Numbered from the stretch's first letter, positions 9,995 to 22,994 are shown. The stretch: 64,000 bases of DNA from an uncultured Actinomycetes bacterium (GCA_903825035.1 CAIJYV010000024.1:20030-84029), one strand, 5' to 3'. The notes: a model not told the origin generated them from the sequence alone. Program-made: numbers and translations.

Positions 9995-10832
9995 AGTCCT
10001 ACTGGTTACGGGAATGTCGGGTGCCGGGCGCTCGACCGTCTCAGCAGCGCTGGAGGATCTTGGTTGGTTCGTAATTGACAATTTACCTTTGGAATTGGTG
10101 GTGCGAGTTAGTGAACTAGCTCTGTCAACGTCAACAGAGTTTGCAGGAGTTGCCTTTATCGTTGGCCGCGCCGGTCGTCAGCAGACCGAGGCGTTGCTTG
10201 CAGTTGAAAAAGATTTACAACAACTTCACGATGAGGCGAAAATTCTCTTCCTCGATGCACCAGATGATGTTCTAATCCATCGGTATGAAGGAAATCGGCG
10301 CCGCCATCCTTTCCCCGCTCCAACTCTTGCGGACTCCATTTCGGGCGAGAGGTCGGCGCTAGCCACGATCCGCGACGCCGCGGACTTGGTTATTGACACT
10401 GGATCGATAAACACCAATCAGCTTCGTACGCGAATTCAAGAGATATTCACTAAAGAAAATGCTCAGCATCCAATGCGTATCTCTATTGTTTCCTTTGGCT
10501 ACTCCAATGGAATTCCCCGCGATGTGGATCTTGTTTTCGATTGCCGGTTCCTGCCGAATCCTCATTGGATCGAAGAGCTGAGACCGCTTACGGGTCTAGA
10601 CGCACCGGTCGCCGACTACGTTCTGGCGCAAGAACCAGCCCAACACTTCTTATCGGATGTTGTGAACATGTTGACCTGGCAAATTCCAGCCTTTGCGAAT
10701 GAAGGCAAGTCCTATCTCTCGATAGCGGTGGGATGTACGGGTGGGCGGCATCGCAGCGTGGCGATTGCTGAGGAGATTCGCTCGCGCTTGGCCATTGCCA
10801 ATTCGGTGTTCCATCGCGACATCGCACGCTAG
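9987..10832 (+). CDS. rapZ: RapZ-family nucleotide-binding protein (YvcJ)
   Basis: P-loop protein of the RapZ/YvcJ family; in E. coli RapZ is an RNA-binding adaptor for small-RNA decay, while the actinobacterial role is poorly known. 281 residues, full length. The Walker A variant GMSGAGRS is at residues 9-16, followed by FVIDNLP; the C-terminal RapZ domain has GCTGGRHRSVAIAE near 250. The ATG chosen overlaps the uvrC stop (ATGGATGA), with AAGG upstream; an in-frame ATG 12 nt earlier is possible but has no spacing to that AAGG. In most actinobacteria yvcK and whiA follow; here gap follows instead. Confidence 0.93.
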   Translation: MDEVLLVTGMSGAGRSTVSAALEDLGWFVIDNLPLELVVRVSELALSTSTEFAGVAFIVGRAGRQQTEALLAVEKDLQQLHDEAKILFLDAPDDVLIHRYEGNRRRHPFPAPTLADSISGERSALATIRDAADLVIDTGSINTNQLRTRIQEIFTKENAQHPMRISIVSFGYSNGIPRDVDLVFDCRFLPNPHWIEELRPLTGLDAPVADYVLAQEPAQHFLSDVVNMLTWQIPAFANEGKSYLSIAVGCTGGRHRSVAIAEEIRSRLAIANSVFHRDIAR

Positions 10833-10842
10833 CGATTTTCGT

Positions 10843-10848
10843 TAGAAT
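10843..10848 (+). promoter_or_regulatory. Candidate -10 element of the gap operon
   Basis: TAGAAT, close to the TATAAT consensus, would start transcription near 10855 and give a leader of about 35 nt ending in a strong GAGGAGG ribosome binding site (10880-10886 region) 4 nt before the gap GTG. The -35 is not convincing. Confidence 0.4.
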
Positions 10849-10889
10849 GGCCTAGTTCTCGGCAAGAGTCGAGTTTTCGAGGAGGCATT

Positions 10890-11897
10890 GTGGCTGTTCG
10901 CGTAGCAATCAATGGTTTTGGACGAATTGGACGTGGATATCTGCGTGCTTCGCTCAAGAACCCCAACATTGAAGTTGTGGCCATTAACGATTTAACCAGT
11001 CCCGCGACCCTTGCGCACTTGGTGAAGTACGACTCAACTCAAGGCCTCCTTGCTGAGAACGTATCGGCTACCTCCGATAGCATCACGGTCGGAAGTCGCA
11101 CCATCAAAGTCCTGGCCGAACGCAACCCTAGCGATCTTCCGTGGGGAGAGCTAAATATTGACGTCGTTATTGAATCGACGGGTATTTTCACTACGAGAGA
11201 GGCAGCGAGTCAGCATTTGGCCGCGGGAGCCAAGCGAGTAATCATTTCAGCTCCGGCCACCGAAGTGGACGCGACATTCGTATTTGGCGTAAACGAAGAC
11301 ACCTTCGACGCCGACACGCACAAAATCGTCTCAAACGCCTCTTGCACCACGAACTGCTTCGTCCCAATGGTCAAAGTGCTCGATGACGCATTCGGAATTG
11401 AGGGCGGCTTGATGACTACCGTTCACGCCTACACCAACGACCAAAACCTGCTGGACCTTCCTCACAAGGACCTTCGCCGCGCACGCGCTGCAGCGGTCAA
11501 CATCGTTCCTTCTTCTACAGGTGCTGCCCGCGCAACCAGCCTCGTACTTGAAGCGATGAAGGGGCGCCTGGATGGCACTTCACTTCGAGTTCCAATTCCT
11601 GACGGTTCCATTACCGACTTCACTGCGGTAGTGCGCACCACAACCGTTGAGGAAATTAACGCCGCGTTCAAGACTGCCGCTCAAGGTCGCCTCAAAGGCG
11701 TGTTGGTTTACACCGACGAGCCCATTGTCTCGAGCGACATTGTGGGAGACCCTGCCTCTTGTACCTTCGACTCGCAAATGACAATGGTTCAGCGCCTTGA
11801 TGATGAGCGCTCATTGGTCAAGATTTTTGGTTGGTACGACAACGAGTGGGGTTACTCAAACCGCCTCGTCGACCTAACCGCACACATCGGCGGTTAA
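10890..11897 (+). CDS. gap: Glyceraldehyde-3-phosphate dehydrogenase (NAD type)
   Basis: Oxidises and phosphorylates glyceraldehyde 3-phosphate to 1,3-bisphosphoglycerate. 335 residues, normal. Rossmann motif INGFGRIGR at residues 7-15, with Asp in AINDL after the second strand, favouring NAD over NADP. The catalytic Cys152 is in SNASCTTNC, and the catalytic His is in TTVHAYT. The GTG start has a very strong Shine-Dalgarno sequence (GAGGAGG). First gene of gap-pgk-tpiA-secG, a standard actinobacterial operon. Confidence 0.97.
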   Translation: MAVRVAINGFGRIGRGYLRASLKNPNIEVVAINDLTSPATLAHLVKYDSTQGLLAENVSATSDSITVGSRTIKVLAERNPSDLPWGELNIDVVIESTGIFTTREAASQHLAAGAKRVIISAPATEVDATFVFGVNEDTFDADTHKIVSNASCTTNCFVPMVKVLDDAFGIEGGLMTTVHAYTNDQNLLDLPHKDLRRARAAAVNIVPSSTGAARATSLVLEAMKGRLDGTSLRVPIPDGSITDFTAVVRTTTVEEINAAFKTAAQGRLKGVLVYTDEPIVSSDIVGDPASCTFDSQMTMVQRLDDERSLVKIFGWYDNEWGYSNRLVDLTAHIGG

Positions 11898-11900
11898 TCC

Positions 11901-13043
11901 GTGCCAGCTCAACTTCCTGGAATTGAACGACTTGGTGACCTGAATGGTAAGAAGGTCCTAGTTCGGGTCGATTTCAATACGCCCGTACATCTTGTTGATG
12001 GCAGGCTGGAAGTTGCTGACGACTTTCGGATTAGAGCCACTCTTCCACTGCTGGAAGATCTGAAGAGCAGGGGAGCACTGGTTGCGTGCATGACTCACTT
12101 CGGTCGGCCCAATGGCAAGGTGGTTCCAGAATTTAGCGTCGAGCCAGTACGCCGGCGGCTAAATGAACTCTGTGACGGAATTCAACTGCTTGAGAATCTA
12201 CGATTCAACCCGGGCGAAGAGGCCAATGATCCCGCCTTTGGAGCCTCGCTAGTCGAAGGTTTTGACTGTTTCATCAATGAAGCTTTTGGGGCTTCACACC
12301 GTGCTCATGCGTCGATCATGATTCCACCTACGCTGCTACCAAGCGCCGCCGGACCGAACTTACAAAAAGAGGTTTCGACCTTGCTCGGTGCACTGGAAAA
12401 CCCGGTCAGGCCGTTCGTGGCGATCGTTGGTGGAGCGAAGGTGAAAGACAAGCTTGCCATCACAAAGGTTCTCTCTCAAAAAGCCGACGCAGTGATTGTT
12501 GGCGGTGGAATGGCCTACACCTTCGAGTTCGCTGAAGGCCGGACAATTGGTGGTTCTCTTTTCGACGAAACGAACGTCGAAAATTGCCGAGAGCTTTTGG
12601 CGACCGGAAAAATACGAATTCCAATAGATTCACGTGGGTTAGAAAATGGTCAACCGTTTGGTCCTGACGGCGGCATTGCACCAGTTCAGTCCTTCGGAGA
12701 GGACATCCCTGAAGGTTCGATGGGCCTCGATATTGGAACTTTATCTGCTGCAATGTTTGTCGAAGAGATCTTGAATGCCGGCACCATTCTTTGGAATGGC
12801 CCAATGGGCGTATTCGAAGATACGCGTTTTGCTACCGGAACCGAAGCAATTGCTAATGCGGTGGCCACCTCAAAGGGATTCTCAGTCGTAGGGGGTGGGG
12901 ATTCTGTAGCCGCCATTCAAAAGTTTCATTTGGAAAATGAGGTTGACTTCGTTTCAACTGGAGGCGGAGCTTCTCTTGAGCTAGTTGAATTAGGCGATTT
13001 GCCCGGGCTGCGGGCTCTACGAGATTCGAAGGTTGGAGCATGA
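11901..13043 (+). CDS. pgk: Phosphoglycerate kinase
   Basis: Transfers phosphate from 1,3-bisphosphoglycerate to ADP, the first ATP-making step of glycolysis. 380 residues, slightly short for a bacterial Pgk (about 390-400). The substrate-binding N-domain has RVDFNTPV, THFGRPNG and NEAFGASHRAHAS; the nucleotide domain has GGAKVKDK, WNGPMGVFE and the closing GGGDSVAA. GTG start 3 nt after gap; the 3' end overlaps tpiA by 4 nt (ATGA). Confidence 0.96.
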   Translation: MPAQLPGIERLGDLNGKKVLVRVDFNTPVHLVDGRLEVADDFRIRATLPLLEDLKSRGALVACMTHFGRPNGKVVPEFSVEPVRRRLNELCDGIQLLENLRFNPGEEANDPAFGASLVEGFDCFINEAFGASHRAHASIMIPPTLLPSAAGPNLQKEVSTLLGALENPVRPFVAIVGGAKVKDKLAITKVLSQKADAVIVGGGMAYTFEFAEGRTIGGSLFDETNVENCRELLATGKIRIPIDSRGLENGQPFGPDGGIAPVQSFGEDIPEGSMGLDIGTLSAAMFVEEILNAGTILWNGPMGVFEDTRFATGTEAIANAVATSKGFSVVGGGDSVAAIQKFHLENEVDFVSTGGGASLELVELGDLPGLRALRDSKVGA

Positions 13044-13819
13044 CGGTGAAGCCACTAATCGTTGGAAACTGGAAGATGAACCATGACTACGTTGAGGCCC
13101 TGCATCTAACTCAACAAATCGGCGTAGTCCTGAAGAACAAATCCCGCGAACACGTCGATATAGCGGTGGCTCCTCCATTCGTCGATATTCGGTCGGTTGG
13201 GTCAATTATCGAATCGGAACGAATTCCCATTTCGTTGAGCGCCCAGCACGTTTCGATGTTCGAAAGTGGCGCACACACTGGTGAGGTTTCGGTCAACATG
13301 CTAAAGCGCCTTGGTGTCAAGAGCGTGATTGTTGGGCATTCTGAGCGACGGACCATGTACGGCCAGACCGACGAGGTTGTTGCGGCGACACTCCAAGCGG
13401 CGACTCGAGGGGGGCTCGAGGTCATCTTCTGTTGCGGCGAGAATTTAGAGGTGAGAGATTCAAACGATCATCTCTCTTTCGTTAGCGGACAGATTGATCG
13501 CGCTTTCTCTGGCTTCGACAAGAAGAATTTTTCGATGGTGACGGTCGCTTACGAGCCAATTTGGGCAATTGGCACCGGTCGAACCGCAGATACTGAGCAA
13601 GTGGCTGAAATGATGGCCCACGTCCGCAGCGAGCTCACCGGTCGATCGATGCCCGACACTCGAGTTCTCTACGGGGGATCGGTTACTGCGGACAACGCTG
13701 CGGAATTGGCGACCACGGGCCACGCCGGAGGCTTTTTGGTCGGCGGTGCGAGCTTGAAAGTCGAGAGTTTTATGGCCATTGTTGAGGCCGTGGACGACTG
13801 CTACGCTAGAAACCGCTAA
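13040..13819 (+). CDS. tpiA: Triosephosphate isomerase
   Basis: Interconverts dihydroxyacetone phosphate and glyceraldehyde 3-phosphate. 259 residues, normal. GNWKMN at residues 9-14 supplies the active-site Asn and Lys, the electrophile His100 is in VGHSERR, and the catalytic base Glu172 is in YEPIWAIGTG. The phosphate loop YGGSVT and GGFLVGGASL are intact. Start overlaps the pgk stop by 4 nt; secG follows after 10 nt. Confidence 0.97.
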   Translation: MTVKPLIVGNWKMNHDYVEALHLTQQIGVVLKNKSREHVDIAVAPPFVDIRSVGSIIESERIPISLSAQHVSMFESGAHTGEVSVNMLKRLGVKSVIVGHSERRTMYGQTDEVVAATLQAATRGGLEVIFCCGENLEVRDSNDHLSFVSGQIDRAFSGFDKKNFSMVTVAYEPIWAIGTGRTADTEQVAEMMAHVRSELTGRSMPDTRVLYGGSVTADNAAELATTGHAGGFLVGGASLKVESFMAIVEAVDDCYARNR

Positions 13820-13829
13820 CGGAGGCGAC

Positions 13830-14060
13830 ATGTACACCTGGATTGTTATTGGAATTGAAGCGGCGAGCGCCTTGGCGCTAGTTTTCCTAGTCCTGTTGCA
13901 CTCTGGCCGGGGAGGCGGAGTATCAGGCATGCTCGGTGGCGCAACACTTGAAGCGGCCTCGGGTTCGACAGTCGTTGAACGCAACTTGGACCGCATCACT
14001 ATTGCGGTGGCTCTCGTATTCGCCTTTTCGACTCTCACACTCGACCTACGACTTCAGTAG
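13830..14060 (+). CDS. secG: Preprotein translocase subunit SecG
   Basis: Small membrane component of the SecYEG channel. 76 residues with two hydrophobic segments (about 3-23 and 53-72) around the conserved Gly-rich loop HSGRGGGVSGMLGG. The ATG has a GGAGG ribosome binding site 4 nt upstream, which decides the start over an upstream in-frame ATG inside tpiA. Its place behind tpiA is conserved in actinobacteria. Confidence 0.9.
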   Translation: MYTWIVIGIEAASALALVFLVLLHSGRGGGVSGMLGGATLEAASGSTVVERNLDRITIAVALVFAFSTLTLDLRLQ

Positions 14061-14064
14061 TTTT

Positions 14065-15618
14065 ATGACCTTTCAAAGGTCCGTCCTTGCCCTCCTTGTG
14101 ATGGCGACAACGCTCCTGGTCGCGCCAGTTTCAGCTCGGGCTTCCGTTAATACTCTGTATGTGTCGGTTCCTGGCCCGCTGGATGGTTGCATAAGTTCTT
14201 CAGTAAATTCGTCAGATTTTTCCGTGGCCGTTGGCGATCTCCTCTTTCCATCTGCCTTCATCAATGGACCTCAGGACCAACCTCAAGGTAGTGGGGTAGC
14301 GATTGTCTCTGCGGAACTCAATTCCATTTCCCCCGAAACGGTGAATTACACAATTAGTTCTGGTCTTAAATGGTCAAACGGAAAGCCGTTTTTGGTTGAT
14401 GACCTGATTTCCTGGTGGCAGCGATCAAAAGCCATTCCGTCAGTTACTACCGAAGGATACCGAGCAATCACTTCAATGACGGTTTCGAGCGATGCCATGA
14501 GCGTTGTAGCAACTTTTGCAAAGCCCTTCGCAAATTGGTCTTCTCTTTTTCGTGATGTTCAATATCCAGGGGTAGCGCTCGACTGCCGATTGTCAAACTT
14601 GTTGAGGCGTCCAACTCTTGGCTACTACGTGGTTTCGTCCGTCTCTAAACATCAAATTGTTCTGGTCAAGAGCTCCCAGCTGAGGTCCGCAAGAGCACGA
14701 TACGGACGAGTTGTTATTTCTGATCTCCTGCCCACTTTCCGCCACTGGGCCTCAAACTTCGTAGGTGAAGTACCTTCTGTTAGCGCTCAGTCAATTTCTT
14801 CGATTTCTGGCATCCAACAGTTACGAGCGAATGTCGTGGCGAGCACCAATCTCGTGCAGCTAGGTTTTTCGACACATCGCGCAAACATGTCCCTTCCCGC
14901 TTTTAGGGAAGCTTTGGGTGTTTCGGTCAATCGCCAAATCATGGTCAATTCGATCTATGGGGCGGCGACACTTTCGGTGAAGCCAGCGCCGCTTTTGTTT
15001 TTTACGCAGCACTCGTCAAGTTCAATCGCTTCAAAGTATTTTGCACCTTCAGATTGCCTAACTTGTGCACTCGAAGCACTACATCGGGGCAAGTACAGCC
15101 AGGCCGGCGGTGGGTGGAAAGATTCTCACGGTAAAAACGTTTCTGTACGCATGGTGATTGGGCCCTCTGCGGCTGATCATGCAGCAGCGAACTTCATCGT
15201 CAATACTTGGCGAGTAATAGGGATTCCTGTTTTCCAGGTCTCAGTTAATACTGAGGCAAAAGTTTCAGCAGCCTTGGCGGCCGGCTCTGCGGACGTGGGG
15301 GTCTCAACACGCTCCGTTACATTTGGTCCTTTCGTCCCAGCTCGGTCATTTTTCGGAGCAGTCTTCGCGGATAGTCGCACCCAGGGACTGCAAAGTACGG
15401 CTATTTCAAACCTGGGGCAAGTGGCTTCTTCGGATTTGAATCCAAATAGCTCCGCTTTGGAGTGGGCCGCGCTCGATAGCGCGGTTACTCACTCGTTTTT
15501 GGCGAGACCGCTGTTCTTTCAGCCGACCATTCAAGCTTGGAGTTCACGCTTTACAACCTTCGTTGGAAGTGGATCCGTGATTTCCCTATTCGACCAGATT
15601 CCATCCCTACGGCCATAA
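14065..15618 (+). CDS. Secreted solute-binding protein, peptide ABC family 5 type, no adjacent permease
   Basis: 517 residues. An N-terminal signal peptide (hydrophobic stretch about 6-20, likely cleavage after ARA near residue 26) lacks a lipobox Cys, unlike most Gram-positive solute-binding proteins. The middle carries the extracellular solute-binding family 5 pattern SSGLKWSNGKPFLVDDLISWW near residues 93-113 and a late region resembling the DppA/OppA fold. Overall similarity is weak, and ligand contacts cannot be named. No permease or ATPase genes are nearby. It starts 4 nt after secG with no clear ribosome binding site, so it may be coupled to the glycolytic operon. It could be a peptide scavenger or a repurposed periplasmic-type binding protein. 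Confidence 0.65.
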   Translation: MTFQRSVLALLVMATTLLVAPVSARASVNTLYVSVPGPLDGCISSSVNSSDFSVAVGDLLFPSAFINGPQDQPQGSGVAIVSAELNSISPETVNYTISSGLKWSNGKPFLVDDLISWWQRSKAIPSVTTEGYRAITSMTVSSDAMSVVATFAKPFANWSSLFRDVQYPGVALDCRLSNLLRRPTLGYYVVSSVSKHQIVLVKSSQLRSARARYGRVVISDLLPTFRHWASNFVGEVPSVSAQSISSISGIQQLRANVVASTNLVQLGFSTHRANMSLPAFREALGVSVNRQIMVNSIYGAATLSVKPAPLLFFTQHSSSSIASKYFAPSDCLTCALEALHRGKYSQAGGGWKDSHGKNVSVRMVIGPSAADHAAANFIVNTWRVIGIPVFQVSVNTEAKVSAALAAGSADVGVSTRSVTFGPFVPARSFFGAVFADSRTQGLQSTAISNLGQVASSDLNPNSSALEWAALDSAVTHSFLARPLFFQPTIQAWSSRFTTFVGSGSVISLFDQIPSLRP

Positions 15619-15638
15619 TCGAGTCTCAAGAAAACGGC

Positions 15639-15644
15639 TAAAGT
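15639..15644 (+). promoter_or_regulatory. Candidate -10 element of tRNA-Leu
   Basis: TAAAGT fits TANNNT and ends 10 nt before the mature tRNA 5' end. The gap between the binding-protein stop and the tRNA is short, and no clear -35 is visible. Confidence 0.35.
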
Positions 15645-15654
15645 GTTAGTCCAC

Positions 15655-15741
15655 GTCGAAGTGGTGAAATGGCAGACACGCTAGCATGAGGTGCTAGTGC
15701 TCGAAAGGGCGTGCGGGTTCAAGTCCCGCCTTCGACACCAA
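15655..15741 (+). tRNA. tRNA-Leu (anticodon GAG)
   Basis: Class II tRNA of 87 nt including an encoded CCA. The 7-bp acceptor GTCGAAG/CTTCGAC pairs perfectly, with discriminator A. The anticodon stem CTAGC/GCTAG encloses loop ATGAGGT, giving anticodon GAG (reads CUC and CUU). A long variable arm and the T-arm GCGGG-TTCAAGT-CCCGC are present. Confidence 0.96.
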
Positions 15742-15816
15742 TAAGTCTCGCCCGACGACTGTTGGGTTCTCGGTGGACAATTTTGGTCGCTACCATGGTC
15801 TATGACGAGGAGCACA

Positions 15817-16618
15817 GTGACGCAACTGCTATTTGCTGCATTTTCTAATAGGCCTGATGCCCTTGCCCTTGCCGACGAGGCTTGTTTGGTCTTTTCTAAC
15901 GAGGGCGTCGAGGCGCGGGTAGTGAGACTGGATCTTGACGAGGATCCATCCCTTGATGAGTCCTCTTTGGTCATATCGCTTGGGGGCGATGGGACCTTCC
16001 TAAAAGCGTCGCGCCTTGCTCACCACGTGGGAGCTCGAATTCTCGGTGTGAATTTGGGTCGCGTGGGATTTCTACTCCGAGTTGAGCCACTTGACTTGAT
16101 AACTGAGATTCGGTCCGCGATGACCAATACAGATTGTGAACATCGGTTGGCTTTGGAGATCTCGATTGATGGACAGGAGCGCACTGAATTCGCTCTGAAT
16201 GAGGTTGTAGTTGAACGCGACTTACCCGGACACATGGTCAAAGTCGAAACAACTGTCGACACCGAGGAATACCTCTCTTACGTAGCTGACGGGCTGATGG
16301 TCTCAACACCGACTGGCTCAACTGCCTACAACTTCTCCGCGGGTGGGCCTGTGGTTGATCCCAATCTCGATCTCATGATTCTGACCCCCATCGCCCCACA
16401 TTTCACAATCAGTCGATCGGTCGTTATGCCCGGCAGCAGAATCGTGCGAATTGTGGCAGTCGACCGTCCTGCCGTAATCGTCACCGACGGTGTGCTTGTA
16501 GGCAAGCTTGATATGGGTCAGGGTATATCTGTCAAAAAGAGTCCACTTCCGGTCAAGGTTGTAGGGGCAGAACAGACCGATTTGGCCTTTCGTCTTCGAC
16601 GAGGCTTGCGTGAGGGCC

Positions 16619-16626
<8 letters not shown>
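15817..16626 (+). CDS. nadK: NAD kinase
   Basis: ATP- or polyphosphate-dependent phosphorylation of NAD to NADP. 269 residues from the GTG chosen, which has GAGGAG 4 nt upstream; an ATG 15 nt earlier is preceded by TACCAT at about -10 spacing and could be used by a leaderless transcript. Diagnostic GGDGT is at residues 56-60; NEVVVER and the loop STPTGSTAYNFSAGGPVV are intact. The gene starts a nadK-recN pair like that of mycobacteria, but without tlyA in front. It overlaps recN by 8 nt. Confidence 0.93.
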
Positions 16627-20448
<3,822 letters not shown>

Positions 20449-20459
<11 letters not shown>

Positions 20460-21351
20460 CGAGATTCTCCGGGCCTACCTTGTGTGGTTAACCGTGGAGC
20501 GAGGCCGCCGGCCGGCAACCAAAGAGGCTTACGAGAGGGATATACGCAATTTCCTCGACTGGCTCGGTATTCGAGCTGATGACATCAGTAAGGTCAAAGC
20601 TGCTGATATTGATCGCTTCATCTCGCAACTGCGAATATCGGGGCTGGCCGAAAGCTCGGTGGCACGTGTTAGCGCTTCGTTGCGCGGTTTCTTTTCCTTC
20701 GCCTTGGGCGAACACTACATTTTGAATGACCCAACAGCAAACCTAAAGCCTCTCAGGCGCAAACGGTCGCTTCCAAAGCCCATTAGCGAAGCTGACATGG
20801 CAATCCTGCTGGACTCGATAGATGGGGATGCGCCAATGGACCGGCGGGACTCCGCTCTTCTCGAGCTTCTCTATGGAACTGGATGTCGTGTTAGTGAAGC
20901 CATCGGCATTCGACTCGGCGACTTGGATTTCTCGGAATCGCTAATCAAAGTCACGGGCAAAGGTGCGAAGCAGCGCTTGGTGCCTATGGGCAAGACGCTC
21001 GTCGGGGTGATTGGCCGTTATCTTCAATCCGGTGCCAGACAAACGCTCTTACACGAGAAGACGTCAGATCGCCTATTTTTGAGTGCTCGAGGATCCGACC
21101 TGACTCGCCAAGGAGTTGACCTTATAGTTCGAAAGCGAGCAATGGCGGCGGGTTTGCCTTCGGCCCATCTCTCCGCTCACGTTTTTCGTCACTCGTGCGC
21201 CACTCACATGCTCGAACATGGTGCCGACATCAGGGTCGTTCAAGAACTATTGGGGCACGCCTCTATTGCCACAACCCAGGCCTACACTGCATTGACCGAC
21301 TCTTCCTTGCGTCGCGAGTATCTAGAGGCCCACCCACGAGCGAATGGTTAA
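20449..21351 (+). CDS. xerD: Tyrosine recombinase XerD
   Basis: Site-specific recombinase that resolves chromosome dimers at dif together with XerC. 300 residues, the normal Xer length. The N-terminal SAM-like core-binding domain spans about 1-95. The catalytic set is complete: Arg147 (GTGCRVSE), Lys171 (TGKGAKQR), His244 and Arg247 (HVFRH), His270 (LLGHASI) and Tyr279 (TQAYT). The start is TTG inside the Nudix gene (TTGACCGGTAA overlap). The conserved place after pyrG and the Nudix gene supports XerD over XerC or a phage integrase. Confidence 0.9.
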
Positions 21352-21354
21352 TTT

Positions 21355-21978
21355 ATGAGCACACAAGATCTTCTGTTTCTCTTTGCCCTTGTTGTTTCCG
21401 TGATGGTCCATGAAGTGACCCATGGTTACGTGGCCCTCTTATTTGGGGACAGAACCGCCAAAGAGGCTAATCGACTCACTTTCAATCCTCTTCGCCATAT
21501 TGATGTTCTCGGGACTTTGATCATCCCCTTCATTTTGATCATCAGCGGTCTAACACCGTTCGGCTGGGCTAAACCAGTTCCTGTTGATCCGACGCGCCTT
21601 CGAAACCCCAAGAATCAATTTCCAATCGTGGAGATTGCAGGTCCGATTTCAAACGCAGTGATGTCGGCTCTAGCCTTCGTTCTTACCGAACTCTCGATCC
21701 ATCAGGTGTTTCTGCCAGGCTTTGTAAACCTGTGGATCGATTTTGGCTTGGTTAACGTCGTGTTGGGGATTTTCAACCTCTTGCCAATTCCGCCTTTCGA
21801 CGGTTCCGCGCTCCTAGAGCGCTTTTGGCCCAACTCAAAACGAGCCTCGTACTTCAAGTTCAGAAGTTATGCACTCCCAATCACGATGGGTGTGATTTTC
21901 ATCGACAATCAAACTACCCACATCATCAGTGGGCTTCTGTACCACGTGCAGAACTGGTGGTTTTCGCTTCTTTTTTAG
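21355..21978 (+). CDS. Membrane metalloprotease, M50 family (site-2 protease like)
   Basis: Polytopic intramembrane zinc protease. 207 residues. Zinc motif HEVTH at residues 19-23 in the first hydrophobic segment; the second motif NLLPIPPFDG supplies the third ligand Asp149. About five hydrophobic segments. The compact form with no PDZ domain matches the short SpoIVFB/YwhC-like branch, not RseP. The substrate is unknown. It starts 3 nt after xerD; its stop overlaps that of trpS on the other strand by 4 nt. Confidence 0.88.
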   Translation: MSTQDLLFLFALVVSVMVHEVTHGYVALLFGDRTAKEANRLTFNPLRHIDVLGTLIIPFILIISGLTPFGWAKPVPVDPTRLRNPKNQFPIVEIAGPISNAVMSALAFVLTELSIHQVFLPGFVNLWIDFGLVNVVLGIFNLLPIPPFDGSALLERFWPNSKRASYFKFRSYALPITMGVIFIDNQTTHIISGLLYHVQNWWFSLLF

Positions 21979-22943
21979 TTAAGGCCCATGGCGGTTGCTG
22001 CGCGATCATAAACGGCAGCCGATACAACTGACGCCTTCTGTGCACCTTTACGCATCAAGTTCTCTAGTTCGGCTCGGTCGCCCATGAGGTCGGTGTAGCG
22101 CGCTTGAATTGGGCTTAAAGATTCGATGATCAGTGCTGCGAGTTCAGACTTGAAGTCTCCGTAGCGAGTGAATTTTGCGGCCACCTGCTCTGGACTCTCA
22201 GATGAAAAAGCCGAGTACACGTCGAGGAGATTCGCCAGACCAGGTTTGTTTTCCCAGTCGTAACGCATCTCACCATCAGTGTCGGTGACGGCCTTCTTAA
22301 TTTTTTTCTCAATGTCGGCTGCCGAGTCAAAAATATCTAACTTTCCCAAAGGGCTGGAGACGGACTTAGACATCTTCCGAGTTGGGTCCTGGAGGTCCAT
22401 TACTCGAGCCGCCACTGGCGGCTTCGAGAACTCAGGCACGGTAAAGGTTTGTCCGTAACGGTTATTGAACCGCTCCGCGATCTCCCTGGTCAATTCGAGG
22501 TGCTGTTTTTGGTCATCACCGACTGGGACCTTATTGGTGTCGTACAGCAAGATATCTGCGGCCATCAATACCGGATAGGTCAGCAGACTTGCGCGCTGTG
22601 CCTCTTGCCGTGCGGCCTTATCTTTGAATGCCACCATCCGCGTCAATTCACCGTAGGACGCCACGCACTCGAGAAGCCAGTTCATCTGTGCGTGGTAGGG
22701 GACGTGGCTCTGAACAAAGAGTGTGCAGACCTCTGGGTCAAGTCCACTAGCAATTAAAGCGGCGCTCAATTCCAGCCGCTGCAGACGCAAATCTTCGGGG
22801 GTGATATCGAGCGTCAGAGAATGCAAATCCACCACGCAGAAGAATGCTCCAGAATCTTGACTTTCAACCCACGATTTAATCGCACCGAGGTAATTTCCTA
22901 AGTGTGGCGTGCCGGAAGGTTGAATACCCGAAAAGATTCTCAT
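21975..22943 (-). CDS. trpS: Tryptophan--tRNA ligase
   Basis: Class I aminoacyl-tRNA synthetase that charges tRNA-Trp. 322 residues, typical of bacterial TrpRS. The HIGH-type motif is PHLGN (residues 13-17), KMSKS is at 190-194, and GDDQKQHLELTRE is the conserved Trp-pocket and dimer helix. Divergent from scpA with a 51-nt shared gap. TAACAT lies 6 nt upstream of the ATG, suggesting a leaderless mRNA. Confidence 0.96.
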   Translation of the reverse strand: MRIFSGIQPSGTPHLGNYLGAIKSWVESQDSGAFFCVVDLHSLTLDITPEDLRLQRLELSAALIASGLDPEVCTLFVQSHVPYHAQMNWLLECVASYGELTRMVAFKDKAARQEAQRASLLTYPVLMAADILLYDTNKVPVGDDQKQHLELTREIAERFNNRYGQTFTVPEFSKPPVAARVMDLQDPTRKMSKSVSSPLGKLDIFDSAADIEKKIKKAVTDTDGEMRYDWENKPGLANLLDVYSAFSSESPEQVAAKFTRYGDFKSELAALIIESLSPIQARYTDLMGDRAELENLMRKGAQKASVVSAAVYDRAATAMGLN

Positions 22944-22949
22944 TCCTCA

Positions 22950-22955
22950 ATGTTA
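22950..22955 (-). promoter_or_regulatory. Candidate -10 element of trpS (leaderless)
   Basis: On the minus strand TAACAT ends 6 nt before the trpS ATG. A GAGGA string lies directly against the start codon, too close for a ribosome binding site. Confidence 0.45.
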
Positions 22956-22959
22956 GGAG

Positions 22960-22988
22960 TTGGCGAGTAAGCCTCAGGGCACTATTCT
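22960..22988 (+). promoter_or_regulatory. Promoter of the scpA operon, leaderless
   Basis: TTGGCG (22960-22965) and TATTCT (22983-22988) are spaced by 17 nt, and the -10 ends 6 nt before the scpA GTG. This is the best two-box promoter in the window and predicts transcription starting at or next to the start codon. No Shine-Dalgarno sequence is present. Confidence 0.6.
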
Positions 22989-22994
22989 TAGTCC

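Noticed and set aside
13460..14038. Long minus-strand open frame across tpiA and secG
   Set aside because: Lies antisense to two well-supported genes, has low-complexity Arg/Ser/Thr composition typical of a shadow frame and no ribosome binding site.
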